This document shows positions 35,146-47,514 of a DNA stretch of 64,000 bases, one piece after another. Source of the stretch: Papio anubis (lineage: Eukaryota; Chordata; Mammalia; Primates; Cercopithecidae); contig NC_044988.1 in NCBI RefSeq assembly GCF_008728515.1, positions 34,761,159-34,825,158 on the forward strand, in the 5' to 3' direction. The translations under genes and the position numbers were made by a program. Numbering within the stretch: the first letter of the stretch is position 1; each line of letters opens with the position of its first letter. The notes below the pieces were generated by a model that had not been told where the DNA came from, did no database searches, and worked only from the letters and a program-made list of their open reading frames with translations.

Positions 35146-38100
35146 TCAGTTCCCTCCTATGAGTAAGAACATGCGGTATTTGGTTTTCTGTTCTTGCGAT
35201 AGTTGGCTCAGAATGATGGTTTCCAGCTGCATCCATGTCCCTACAAAGGACACGAACTCATCCTTTTTTATGGCTGCATAGTATTCCATGGTGTGTATGT
35301 GCCACATTTTCTTAATCCAGTCTGTCACTGATGGACATTTGGGTTGATTCCAAGTCTTTGCTATTGTGAATAGTGCCACAATAAACATACATGTGCATGT
35401 GTCTTCATAGCAGCATGACTTATGATCCTTTGGGTATATCCCCAGTAATGGGATGGCTGGGTCAAATGGTATTTCTAGTTCTAGATCCTTGAGGAATCGC
35501 TACACTGGTCTTCCACAATGGTTAAACTGGTTTACAGTCCCACCAACAGTGTAAAAGTGTTCCTGTTTCTCCACATCCTCTCCAGCACCTGTTGTTTCCT
35601 GATTTTTTTAATGATTGCCATTTCAACTGGTGTGAGATGGTATCTCATTGTGGTTTTGATTTGCATTTCTCTGATGGCCAGTGATGATGAGCATTTTTTC
35701 ATGTGTCTGTTGGCTGTATGAATGTCTTCTTTTGAGAAATGTCTGTTCATATCCTTTGCCCACTTTTTGATGGGGTTGTTTGTTTTCTTGTAAATTTGAT
35801 TGAGTTATTTATAGGTTCTGGATATTAGCCCTCTGTCAGATGAGTCGATTGCAAAAATGTTCTCCCATTCTGTAGGTTGCCTGTTCACTCTGATGGTAGT
35901 ATCTTTTGCTGTGCAGAAGCTCTTTAATTTAATTAGATCCCATTTGTCAATTTTGGCTTTTGTTGCCATTGCTTTTGGTGTTTTAGACATGAAGTGCTTG
36001 CCCATGTCTGTGTCCTGAATGGTATTACCTACGTTTTCTTCTAGGGTTTTTATGGTATTAGGTCTAACATTTAAGTCTCTAATCCATCTTGAATTAATTT
36101 TCGTATAAGGAGTAAGGAAAGGATCCAGTTTCAGCTTTCTACTTATGGCTAGCCCATGTTCCCAGCACCGTTTATTAAATAGGGAATCCTTTCCCCATTT
36201 CTTGTTTTTGACAGGTTTGTCAAAGATCAAATGGCTGTACATGTGTGGTATTATTTCTGAGGGCTCTGTTCCGTTCCATTGGTCTGTATCACTGTTTTGG
36301 TACCACTACCATGGTGTTTTGGTTACTGTAGCCTTGTAGTATACTTTGAAGTCAGGTAGCTTGATGCCTCCAGCTTTGGTTCTTTTGGCTTAGGATTGCC
36401 TTGTCAATGCAGGGTCTTTTTTGGTTCCATATGAACTTTAAAGCAGTTTTTTCCCATTCTGTGAAGAAAGTCATTGGTAGCTTAATGGGGATGGCATTGA
36501 ATCTATAAATTACCTTGGGCAGTATGGCCATTTTCACAATATTGATTCTTCCTATCATAAGCATGGTATATTCTTCCATTTGTTTGTGTTCTCTTTTATT
36601 TCACTGAGCAGTGGTTTGTAGTTCTCCTTGAAGAGATCCTTTACATCCCTTGTAAGTTGGATTCCTAAGTATTTTATTCTCTTTGAAGCTGTTGTGAATA
36701 GGAGTTCATTCATGATTTGGCTGTTTGTTACTGGTGTGTAAGAATGCTTGTGATTTTTGCACATTGATTTTGTATCCTGAGACTTTGCTGAAGCTGCTTA
36801 TCAGCTTGAGATTTAGGGCTGAGATGATGGGGTTTTCTAAATATACAATCATGTCATCTGCAAACAGGGACAATTTGACGACTTCTTTTCCTAACTGAAT
36901 ACCCTTGATTTCTTTCTCTTGCCTGACTGCCCTAGCCAGAATTTCCAACATTGTTGAATAGGAGTGGTGAGAGAGGACATCCCTGTCTTGTGCCACTTTT
37001 CAAAGGGAATGCTTCCAGTTTTTGCCCATTCAGTATGATATTGGCTGTGTTTGTCATAAATAGCTCTTATTATTTTGAGATACGTCCCATCAATACCGAA
37101 TTTATTGAGAGTTTTTAGCATGAAGGGCTGTTGAATTCTGTCAAAGGCCTTTTCTGCATCTGTTGAGATAATCATGTGGTTTTTGTCTTTGGTTCTGTTT
37201 ATACGCTAGATTACGTTTATTGATTTGCATATGTTGAGCCAGCCTTGCATCCCAGGGATGAAGCCCACTTGATCATGGTGGATAAGCTTTTTGATGTGCT
37301 GCTGGATTCGGTTTGCCAGTATTTTATAGAGGATTTTTGCATCAGTGTTCATCAGGGATATTGGTCTAAAATTCTTTTTTGTTGTATCTCTGTCAGGCTT
37401 TGGTATCAGGATGATGTTGGCCTCATAAAATGAGTTAGGGAGGATTCCCTCTTTTTCTATTGATTGGAATAGTTTCAGACGGAATGGTACTAATGCCTCC
37501 TTGTACCTCTGGTAGAATTCGGCTGTGAATCTGTCTGGTCCTGGACTTTTTTTGGTTAGTAGGCTATTAACTATTGCCTTAATTTCAGAGCCTGCTACTG
37601 GTCTATTCAGGGATTCAACTTTTTCCTGGTTTAGTCTTGGGAGAGTGTAAGTGTCCAGGAAATTACCCCTTCTAGGTTTTCTAGTTTATTTGTGTAGAGG
37701 TGTTTATAGTATTCTCTGATGGTAGTTTGTATTTGTGTGGGATCGATGGTAATATCCCCTTTATCATTTTTTATTGCATCTATTTGTTTCTTCTCTCTTC
37801 TTTATTAGTCTTGCAGGTGGTCTATCAATTTTGTTGATCTTTTCAAAAAACCAGCTCCTGGATTCATTGATTTTTTTGGAGGGCTTTTTGTGTCTCTATC
37901 TCCTTCAGTTCTGCTCTGATCTTAGTTATTTCTTGCCTTCTGCTAGCTTTTGAATGTGTTTGCTCTTGCTTCTCTAGTTCTTTTAATTGTGATACTAGGG
38001 TATCAATTTTAGATCTTTCCTGCTTTCTCTTGTGGTCATTTAGTGCTATAAATTTCCCTCTACACACTGCTTTAAATGTGTCCCAGAGATTCTGGTATGT

Positions 38101-38939
38101 TGTATCTTTGTTCTCATTGGTTTCAAAGAACATCTTTATTTCTGCCTTCATTTCATTATGTACCCAGTAGTCATTCAGGAGCAGGTTGTTCAGTTTCCAT
38201 GTAGTTGAGCGGTTTCAAGTGAGTTTCTTAGTCCTGAGTTCTAGTTTGATTGCACTGTGGTCTGAGAGACAGTTTGTTATAATTTCTGTTCTTGTACATT
38301 TGCTGAGTAGTGCTTTACTTCCAACTATGTGATCAATTTTGGAATAAGTGCGATGTGGTGCTGAGAAGAATGTATATTCTGTTGATATGGGGTGGAGAGT
38401 TCTGTAGATGTCTATTAGGTCTGCTTGGTGCAGAGTTGAGTTCAATTTCTGGATATCCTTTTTGACTTCCTGTCTCGTTGATCTAATGTTGACAGTGGGG
38501 TGTTAAAGTCTCCCATTATTATTGTATGGGAGTCTAAGTCTCTTTGTGAGTCTCTAAGGACTTGCTTTATGAATCTGGGTGCTCCTGTATTGGGTGCATA
38601 TATACTTAGGACAGTTAGCTCTTCCTGATGAATTGATCCCTTTACCATTATGTAATGGCCTTTGTCTCTTTTGATCTTTCATGGTTTAAAGTCTGTTTTA
38701 TCAGAGACTAGGATTGCAACCCCTGCTTTTGTTTGTTTTCCATTTGCTTGGTAGATCTTCCTCCATCCCTTTATTTTGAGCCTATGTGTGTGTCTGCATG
38801 TGAGATGGGTCTCCTGAATACAGAAAACTGATGGGTCTTGACTCTTTATCCAATTTGCCAGTCTTTGTCTTTTAATTGGACCATTTAGTCCATTTACATT
38901 TAAGGTTAATATTGTTACGTGTGAATTGAATCCTGTCAT
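35146..38939 (-). pseudogene. L1 ORF2 remnant (endonuclease and reverse transcriptase)
   Basis: Starts 'MTGFNSHVTILTLNVNGLNG' at 38,939. The EN domain ('IMGDFNTPLS', 'DHSAIKLEL') covers 38,939-38,215. The RT palm region ('LSLFADDMIVYLENP') is near 36,880, and the C-terminal zinc-knuckle region reaches 35,146. Multiple frameshifts and stops were noted between the open blocks. Confidence 0.9.
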
Positions 38940-39002
38940 TATGATATTAGCTGGTTATTTTGCTCGTTAGTTGATGCAGTTTCTTCCTAGCATCAATGGT
39001 CT

Positions 39003-40025
39003 TTACAATTTGGCATGTTTTTGCAATGGCTGGTACCTGTTGTTCCTTTCCATGTTTAGTGCTTCCTTCAGGAGCTCTTGTAGGGCAGGCCTGGTGGTGA
39101 CAAAATCTCTAAGCATTTGCCTGTCTGTAAAGGATTTTATTTCTCCTTCACTAGTAAAACTTAGTTTGGCTGAATATGAAATTCTGGGTTGAAAATTCTT
39201 TAAGAATGAATATTGGCCCCCACTCTCTTCTGGCTTGTTTCTGCCAAGAAACAAGTTTCTGCCAAGAGATCTGCTGTTAGTCTGATGGGCTGCCCTTTGT
39301 GTGTAACCTGACCTTTCTCTCTGGCTGCCCTTAACATTTTTTCCTTCATTTCAACTTTGGTGAATCTGACAATTATGTGTCTTGCTGTTGCTCTTCTCGA
39401 GGAGTATCTTTGTGGCATTGTCTGTATTTCCTCAATTTGAATGTTAGCCTGCCTTACTAGGCCGGGGAAGTTCTCCTGGATGATATCCTGCAGAGTGTTT
39501 TCCAACTTGGTTCCATTTTCCCCGTCACTTTCAGGCACACCAATCAGACGTAGATTTGGTCTTTTCACATAATCCCATATTTCTTGGAGACTTTGTTCAT
39601 TTCTTTTTACTCTTTTTTTCTCTAGACGTCTCTTCTCACTTCATTTCATTCATTTGCTCTTCAATCACTGATACTCTTTCTTCCAGTTGATCGAGTCGGT
39701 TACTGAAGCTTGTGCATTTGTCGCATAGTTCTCGTGTTACGCTTTTCATCTCTATCAGTTCTTTTAAGGACTTCGCTACATTGGTTATTCTAGTTAGCCA
39801 TTCGTCAAATCTTTTTTCAAGGTTTTTAGTTTCTTTGCACTGGTTACATAGTTCCTCCTTTAGCTCTGAGAAGTTTGATCGACTGAAACCTTCTTCTCTC
39901 GACTCGTCAAAGTCATTCCCCGTCCAGCTCTGTTCCGTTGTTGGCGATGAGCTGTGTTCCTTTGGAGGCGGAGATGCACTCTGATTTTTTGAATTTCCAG
40001 CTTTTCTGCACTGCTTTTTCCCCAT
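39003..40025 (-). pseudogene. L1 ORF1 remnant
   Basis: The N-terminal coiled-coil part is 40,025-39,636 ('MGKKQCRKAGNSKNQ' to 'EERVSVIEEQMNEMK'). The RRM/C-terminal part is 39,568-39,200 ('MKRPNLRLIGVPE' onward). The tail at 39,254-39,003 is in another frame. It is therefore an ORF1p broken by at least two disruptions. Confidence 0.9.
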
Positions 40026-40917
40026 CTTTGTGGTTTTATCTGCCTTTGGTCTTTGATGATGGTGACGTTCTGATGGGGTTTTGGTGTGGGTGTCCTTTCT
40101 GTTTGTTAGTTTTCCTTCTAACAGTCAGGACCCTCAGCTGCAGGTCTGTTAGAGTTTGCTTGAGATCCACTCCAGACTCTGTTTGCCTGGGTATCAGCAG
40201 CTGAGGCTGCAGAAGATAGAATATTGCTGAACAGTGAGTGTTGCTGTCTGATTCTTGCTCTGGAAGCTTCGTCTCCGGGGTGTACCCCACTGTGTGAGGT
40301 GTGAGGTGTCGGCTGCACCTAGTGGGGGATGTCTCCCAGTTAGGCTACTCAGGGGTCAGGGACCCACTTGAGCAGGCAGTCTGTCCGTTCTCAGCTCTCA
40401 ACCTCCATGCTGGGAGATCCACTGCTCTCTTCAAAGCTGTCAGACAGGGGCATTTACCTCTCCCGCGGTTTCTGCTGCTTTTTGTTTAGCTATGCCCTGT
40501 CCCCAGAGGAGGAGTCTACAGAGGCAGGCCAGCCTCCTTGAGCTGTGGTGGGCTCCACCCAATTCAAGCTTCCTGGCGGCTTTGTTTACCTACTTAAGCC
40601 TCAGCAATGGTGGGCGCCCCTCCCCCAGCCTCGCTGTCACCTTGCAGTTAGATCTCAGACTGCTGTGCTAGCAATGACGGAGGCTCTGTGGGCTTGGGAC
40701 CCTCTGGGCCACGTGTGGGATACAATCTCCTGGTGTGCCGTTTGCTAAGACCCTTGGTAAAGCACAGTATTAGGGTAGAAGTTACCTGATTTTCCAGGTG
40801 TTGTGTGTCTCAATTTCCTTTGGCTAGGAAAAGGAATTCCCTTCCCCCTTGTGCTTCCCAGGTGGGGTGATGCCCTGCCCTGCTTCAGCTCTCGCTTGTT
40901 GGGCTGCACCTGTGCAC

Positions 40918-41880
40918 CCATTTATTGGGTTCTTAAGGTCTTTTAACAGTGGATTATAGTTTTTGGTAAGTTTCATACTTTTGTTAGATTTATTCCTAAG
41001 CATTATTAATGCTATTGTAAAAAAAATGGAATTTTCTGTTTTTGGATTGTGTATATAAATACAATTGCTTCTGTATATTGACATTGCATTATGCAACACC
41101 AAACTTCTTTTTTGTGGATTCCTTAGGATTTTCTACATTGAAGTTCATGTTGTTTGCAACCAGAGATAGTTTAAACTCTTCCTTTTCAATCTGGATGCCT
41201 TTTCTTTCTTTCTCCTGCCACACTGTCCTGGGTAGAGCCACCAGTACAGTGCTTCTTAAGTGGCAATAGTGGACATCCTTGTTTTCTGATCTTAGGGAGA
41301 AGCTTTCTTTCATCACTAATTATGATGCTAGCTGTGGGTTTTTCATAGATAACCTTTATCTGGTTGAGGATGTTCCCTTCTGTGTAGTTTGTCTTTTACA
41401 AAACCCAAAACCCTCCCATGATAAAAACACTCAACAACAAACATTGCATCTATTGAAGTAGTCATGTGGGTTTTGTCCTTTATTCTACTAATATGGTACA
41501 TTACACTGATTTTCAAATGTTTTTGTTTTAAGACAGAGTTTTGCTGTGTCACCCATGCTGGAAGGAAGTGGCACAGTCATTATTGACGGCTTGCTGCAGC
41601 CTCAACCTGCTGAGCTCAAGCCATCCTCCTACCTCAGTTTCTATAGTAGTTGGACCCACAAGCACACACCACCATGCCCTGCTAATTTTTGTGTTTTTGG
41701 TAGAGTCAAGGTTTTGCCATGTTGTCCAGGCCAGTCTCAAATTCCTGGGCTTAAGCAATTCACCCACCTTGGCCTTCCAAAGTGCGCATGTGCCACCGCG
41801 CCTGGCCAACTTTCTAATATTAAGCCAACCTTGCATTCCTGGCATAAATTCCATTTGGTCATGGTGTAGAGCCAAGTTGG
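40918..41880 (-). repeat. Ancient L1 (L1M-type), antisense, right portion
   Basis: Continues the element interrupted at 34,898. It encodes degenerate ORF2 remnants, for example the catalytic FADD region decayed to 'VANN' near 41,155 and a fragment at 41,810-41,880 resembling the 'FIPGMQG' region. An AluJ interrupts it at 41,533-41,808. Confidence 0.85.
41533..41808 (-). mobile_element. AluJ, antisense, inserted in old L1
   Basis: A diverged Alu ('agacagagttttgctgtgtc' to 'ccaccgcgcctggcc') splitting the ancient L1. Confidence 0.88.
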
Positions 41881-42015
41881 AGAAAGAAAAGAAATTATTA
41901 CCAACATGTTTTATTTTTACAAATCAAATATGGAAGTATCAAAAAATACACTGATACACCCCCAAAATCCCTAAGTATCTCAACTAAAAAGAGACATTAA
42001 GAGCCATAACTGGGG

Positions 42016-42314
42016 GGCCGGGCGCGGTGGCTCAAGCCTGTAATCCCAGCACTTTGGGAGGCCGAGACGGGCGGATCACAAGGTCAGGAGATCGAGACCA
42101 TCCTGGCTAACACGGTGAAACCCCGTCTCTACTAATAAATACAAAAAACTAGCCGGGCGCAGTGGCGGGCGCCTGTAGTCCCAGCTACTCGGGAGGCTGA
42201 GGCAGGAGAATGGCGTGAACCCGGGAGGCGGAGCTTGCAGTGAGCTGAGATCCGGCCACTGCACTCCAGCCTGGGCGGCAGAGCGAGACTCCGTCTAAAA
42301 AAAAAAAAAAAAAA
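42016..42314 (+). mobile_element. AluY of Old World monkey type, sense
   Basis: 'ggccgggcgcggtggctcaa' to 'gagactccgtc' and poly-A, low divergence. The perfect 16-bp target duplication 'aagagccataactggg' lies at 41,999 and 42,315. Inserted exactly at the 5' flank of the sense L1. Confidence 0.96.
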
Positions 42315-43564
42315 AAGAGCCATAACTGGGATTGCTGGCAAGATGGCTGAATAGGAACAACTCCAGTCTGCAGCTCCCAGCGAGATCAACAGAAGGTGGG
42401 TGATTTCTGCATTTCCAACTGAGGTACCTGGTTCATCTCATTAGGACTGGTTGGACAGTGGGTGCAGCCCAGTGAGGGTAAGCCAAAGCAGGGTGGTTAG
42501 TTGCCTTACCTGGGAAGCACAAGGGGTTGGGGAACTCCCTTTCCCAGCCAAGGGAAGCCATTAGGGACTATATCTTGCAGTCTAGCCCAGATACTGTGCT
42601 TTTCCCACAGTCTTTGTGTCCCACAGACCAGGAGATTCCCTCCAGTGCCCATGCCACCAGGGCCCTGGTTTTCCAGCATAAAACTGGGCGCCTGTTTTGG
42701 GCAGACACCAAGCTAGCCGCAGTTTTATTTTCATACCCCAGTGGTGCCTGGAACACCAGTGAGACAGAACCATTCACTCCCCTGGAAAGGGGGCTGAAGC
42801 CAGGGAGCCAATGGGTCTGGCTTGGCGGGTCCCATCCCAACGGAGCCCAGCAAGCTAAGATCCACTGGCTTGAAATTCTCATTGTTGGCACAGCAGTCTG
42901 AGCTCGACCTGGGATGCTCAAATGTGGTAGGGGGAGGGGCGTCCACCATTGCTGAGACTTGAGTAGGCAGTTTTACCCTCACAGTGTTAACAAAGCCGCC
43001 GGGAAGTTCAAACTGGATGGAGCCCCACTGCAGCTCAGCAAGGCCGACTGCCTCTCTAGATTCCCTCCTCTCTGGGCATGGCAACTCTGAAAAAAGGCAG
43101 CAGTCCCAGTCAGGGACTAACAGATAAAACCCCTACCTCTCTGGGACACAGCACTTTGGGGAAAGGGCAGTTGTGGGCGCAGCTTCAGCAGACTTAAACG
43201 TCCCTGCCTGGCAGCTCTGAAGACAGCAGTGGATCTCCCAGTACAGCATTTGAGCTCTGCTAAAGGACAGATTGACTCCTCAAGTTGGTCCTCCCAGTAG
43301 GGGCCAACAGACACCTCATACAGGAGAGCTCTAGCTGACATCTGGTGGGTACCCCTGTGGGACGAAGCTTCCAGAGGAAGGAACAGGCAGCAATCTTTGC
43401 TGTTCTGCAGCCTTCGCCAGTCTGCAGCAGAGGGCCTGAATGTAAGGAGGAAAACTACCAAACAGAAATGAATAGTATCAACATCAACAAAAAGGACGTC
43501 AAGAGATCCTAGCTGAAGGTCACTAACTTCAAAGACCAAAGGTAGGTAGATAAATCCACAAAAG

Positions 43565-44549
43565 ATGGGGAGAAACCAGCACAAAAAGGCTGAAAATTCC
43601 AAAAAGCAGATCACCTCTTCTCCTCCGAAGGATCACAACTCCTCGCCAACAAGGGAACAGAACTGCACAGAAAATGAGTTTGACGAATTGACAGAACTTC
43701 AGAAGGTGGATAATAAACTCCTCCAAGCTAAAAGAGCATGTTCTAACCCAATGGAAGGAAGCTAAGAACCTTGAAAAAAGGTTAGACAAATTGCTAACTA
43801 GAATAACCAGTTTAGAGAAGAATATAAATGACCTGATGGAGCTGAAAAAAACAGCACGAGAACTTCATGAAGCATACACATGTATCAATAGCTGAACTGA
43901 TATCAGAGACTGAAGATCAGCTCAATGAAATAAAGCAAGAAGACAAGATTAGAGAAAAAAGAGTGAAAAGAAACAAAGCCTCCAAGAAATAATGGGACTA
44001 CGTGAAAAGGCCAAATCTACGTTTGAATGGTGTACCTGAAAGCAACAAGGAGAATGGAACCAAGTTGGAAAACACTCTTCAGGATATTATCCAGGAGAAC
44101 TTCCCCAACCTAGCAAGGCAGGCCAACATTCAATTCAGGAAATACAGAGAACACCGCAAAGACACTCCTCAAGTAGAGCAACCCCAAGACACATAATTGT
44201 CAAATCCACCAAGGTTGAAATGAAGGAAAAAATATTAGGCAGAGAGAAAGGTCGGGTTACCCACAAAGGGAAGCCCATCAGACTAACAGCAGATCTCTTG
44301 GCAGAAATTCTACAAGCCAGAAGAGAGTGGGGGCCCATATTCAACATTCTTAAAGAATTTTCAACCCAGAATTTCATATCCAGCCAAACCAAGCTTCATA
44401 AGCAAAGGAGAAATAAAGTCCTTTACAGACAAACAAATGCCAAGAGATTTGTCACCACTAGGCCTGCCTTACAAGAGCTCCTGAAGGAAGCACTAAACAT
44501 GGAAACGAACAACTGGTACCAGCCACTGCAAAAACATACCAAATTGTAA
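43565..44549 (+). pseudogene. L1 ORF1 remnant
   Basis: Starts 'MGRNQHKKAENSKKQ' at 43,565. Frames shift near 43,765 and 44,196; the RRM part is 'MKRPNLRLNGVPE' at 44,002 and the C-terminal block is 44,220-44,549. Confidence 0.88.
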
Positions 44550-44612
44550 AGGCCATCAAGAGTATGAAGAAACTGCATCAACTAATGGGCAAAATAACCA
44601 GCTAGCATCATA

Positions 44613-46723
44613 ATGACAGGATCAAATTCACACATAACAATATTAAATGTAAATGGACTAATGCCCCAATTAAAAGACACAGACTGGCAAACTGGACAGA
44701 GAGTCAAGACTCATCAGTGTGCTGTATTCAGGAGACTCATCTCACGTGCAAAGACACACATAGGCTCAAAATAAAGGGATGTAGGAATATTTACCAAGAA
44801 AATGGAAAGCAAAAATAAAAACGAGTTGCAATCCTAGTTTCTGATAAAACAGACTTTAAACAAAGATCAAAAGGGATAAAGAAAGGCATTACATAATGGT
44901 AAAGGGATCAATGCAACAAGAAGAGCTAACTATCCTAAATATATATGTACCCAAAACAGGAGCACCCAGATTTATAAAGTTCTTAGAGACCTACAAAGAC
45001 TTAGATTCCCACACAATAATGGTGGGAGACTTTAACACCCCCTGTCAACATTAGATCAACATGATTGTATATTTAGAAAACCCTATAGTCTCAGACCAAA
45101 ATCTCCTTAAGCTGATAAGCAACTTCAGCAAAGCCTCAGGATACAAAATCAATGTGCAGAAATCACAAGCATTCCTATACACCAATGACAGCCAAATTAT
45201 GAGTGAACTCCCATTCACAACTGCCACTAAGACAATAAAATACCTAGGAATACAACTTGCAAGGGATGTGAAGGACCTCTTCAAGAACTACAAACCACTG
45301 CTCAAGGAAATGAGAGGATACACACAAATGGAAAAACATTCCATGCTCATGGATAGGAAGAATCAGTATGGTGAAAATGACCATACTGCCCAAAGTAATT
45401 TATAGATTCAATGCTATCTCCATCAAGCTACCATTGACTTTCTTCACAGAATTGGAAATAACTACTTTAAATTTCATATGGAACCAAAAAAGAGCCCACA
45501 TAGCCGAGACAATCCTAAGAAAAAGAACAAAGCCAGAGGCATCACACTACCTGACTTCAAACTATACTACAAGGTCACAGTAACAAAAACAGCATGGTAC
45601 TGGTACCAAACCAGAGATATAGACCAATGGAACAGAACAGAGGCCTCAGAAATAATACCACACATCTGCAACCATCTGATCTTTGACAAACCTGACAAAA
45701 ACAAGCAATGAGGAAGGGATTCCCTATTTAATAAATAGTGTTGGAAAAACTGGCTAGCCATATGCATAAAGCTGAAACTGGATCCCTTCTTTACACCTTA
45801 TACAAAAACCAAGATGGATTAAAGTCTTACCATAAAAAACCTGAAAGAAAACCTAGGCAATACCATTCAGGACATAGGCAGAGGCAAAGACTTCATGACT
45901 AAAATACCAAAAGCAATGGCAACAGAAGCCAAAATAGTCAAATGGGATCTAATTAAAGAGCTTCTGCACAGCAAAAGAAACTAACATCAGAGTGAACAGG
46001 CAACCTACAGAATGGTCGAGAAAATTTTTACAATCTATCCATCTGACAAACGGCTAGTATCCAAACTTTACAAAGAATTTAAACTTACAAGAAAAAAAAA
46101 AAAACCATCAAAAAGTGGGCAAAGGATATGAACAGACACTTCTCAAAAGAAGACATTTATGCAGCCAACAAACATATGAAAAAAAAGCTCATCATCACTG
46201 GTCAGAGAAATGCAAATCAAAACCACAATGAGATACCATCTCACACCAGTTAGAATGGCAATCATTAAAAAGAAACAACAGATGCTAGAGAGGATGTGGA
46301 GAAATAGGAATGCTTTTATACTGTTGGTGGGAGTGTAAATTAGTTCAACCATTGTGGAAGACAGTGTGGGGATTCCTCAAGGATCTAGAACTAGAAATAC
46401 CATTTGACCCAGCAATCCCATTACTGGGTATATACTTAAAGGATTATAAATCATTCTACTATAAAGACACATGCACACGTATGTTTACTGCAGCACTGTT
46501 CACAATAGCAAAGACTCAGAACCAACCCAAATGCCCATCAACGATTGACTGGATAAAGAAAATGTGGCACATATACACCATGGAATACTATGCAGCCCTA
46601 AAAATGGATGAGTTCATGTCCTTTGCAGGGACATGGATGAAGCTGGAAACCATCATTCTCAGCAAACTAACACAAGAACAGAAAACCAAACACTGCATGT
46701 TCTCACTCATAAGTGGGAGTTGA
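44613..46723 (+). pseudogene. L1 ORF2 remnant with internal deletion
   Basis: It starts at the ATG at 44,613. The endonuclease part to about 45,055 is joined directly to 'MIVYLENPIVSDQNLL' (45,061). The C-terminal blocks are 45,368-45,711 and 46,310-46,723. It lacks the EN C-terminus and most of the RT fingers/palm. Confidence 0.88.
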
Positions 46724-46985
46724 ACAATGAGAACACCTGGACACAGGGAGGGGAACATCACACACCAGGGCCTGTCAGAGGATGGGGGGCTAGCGGAGGG
46801 ATAGCATTATGAGAAATACCTAATGTCGATGATGGGTTGATGGGTGCAGGAAACCGCACATGGCATATGTAACAAACCTGCACATTCTGCATATGTACCC
46901 CAGAACTTAAAGTATAATTTTAAAAAATTTAAAAGTCATAACTGCATCTTGGCTAAAAACAAAGAGCCATAACTGCATCTTGGCT

Positions 46986-47514
46986 TTACTGGCCCTAAAA
47001 GAAGGAGTGTTAGAAGTTGTTCAGCTGCTTCACCTTGTATTGAACTTTTCTGAGAGAATTCACTCAAAGCTTAAATAATTTGCAGAGAGATCTTTGAACT
47101 CAAAGTTCATGCTCTATTTTGGTGAGTGGTGGTACCCTTTCCTCCTGTGGAGTTTAGAATAAACAATGGGTCACTGACTGAAAGGCAATTTCTTCCCGCC
47201 CTCCTACCCTTACTCCCAAATAAAAGAATGCCCTTCATCCTTTGCTATTTTTTTGCTAAATGGGGATGATTTTAAACTCCTACATATGCTGAAGCTCAAC
47301 ATTTACCTAATAATTTCTGTGAAATTCAGAAGTACCATTTCCTTCTAAAATAAAGGATTCTAACTGAAGTAAACATTTCCATGTTGAGTTCTTTGCTCAC
47401 ATGAGCCATCTAGGTCTTTCAACAGCAATTAAAAGGCTCTGTGGACATGGAATAACCCCTGAAAATATGGGGATACAGAAGAACACAGCATCTGTTTTTC
47501 TGTTAAAAAGATAT
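46986..47514. other. Intergenic sequence, no feature recognised
   Basis: Short stretch between the L1 3' flank and the inferred ERMP1 3' end. Confidence 0.5.

Larger units (their letters stand above)
34899..40917 (-). mobile_element. Near full-length primate L1 (L1PA-like), antisense
   Basis: About 6.0 kb on the minus strand, with its 5' UTR starting near 40,917 (slightly 5'-truncated). ORF1 remnants lie at about 40,025-39,003, ORF2 at about 38,939-35,146, and the 3' UTR to about 34,943. The target duplication 'ccatttattg(c/g)gtt' lies at 34,881 and 40,918. The RT motif 'FADD' is visible near 36,870, but both ORFs are broken by stops and frameshifts, so it is inactive. A 33-bp non-L1 stretch lies between the L1 3' end and the outer poly(A) tract. 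Confidence 0.93.
42328..46936 (+). mobile_element. Sense-strand L1 (L1PA-like) with internal ORF2 deletion
   Basis: A 5' UTR begins near 'ggcaagatggctgaatagga'. ORF1 remnants lie at 43,565-44,549, ORF2 at 44,613-46,723, and the 3' UTR reaches about 46,930. The ORF2 endonuclease region jumps at about 45,060 into the RT catalytic region; about 1.6 kb is missing compared with the antisense L1 in this window. The 5' flank 'gagccataactg' matches 3' flank copies at 46,935 and 46,964. Stops and frameshifts make it inactive. Confidence 0.92.

Noticed and set aside
42501..43614. Overlapping 70-165-codon frames on both strands just after the AluY
   Set aside because: This is the GC-richer 5' UTR of the sense L1, where chance frames are common.
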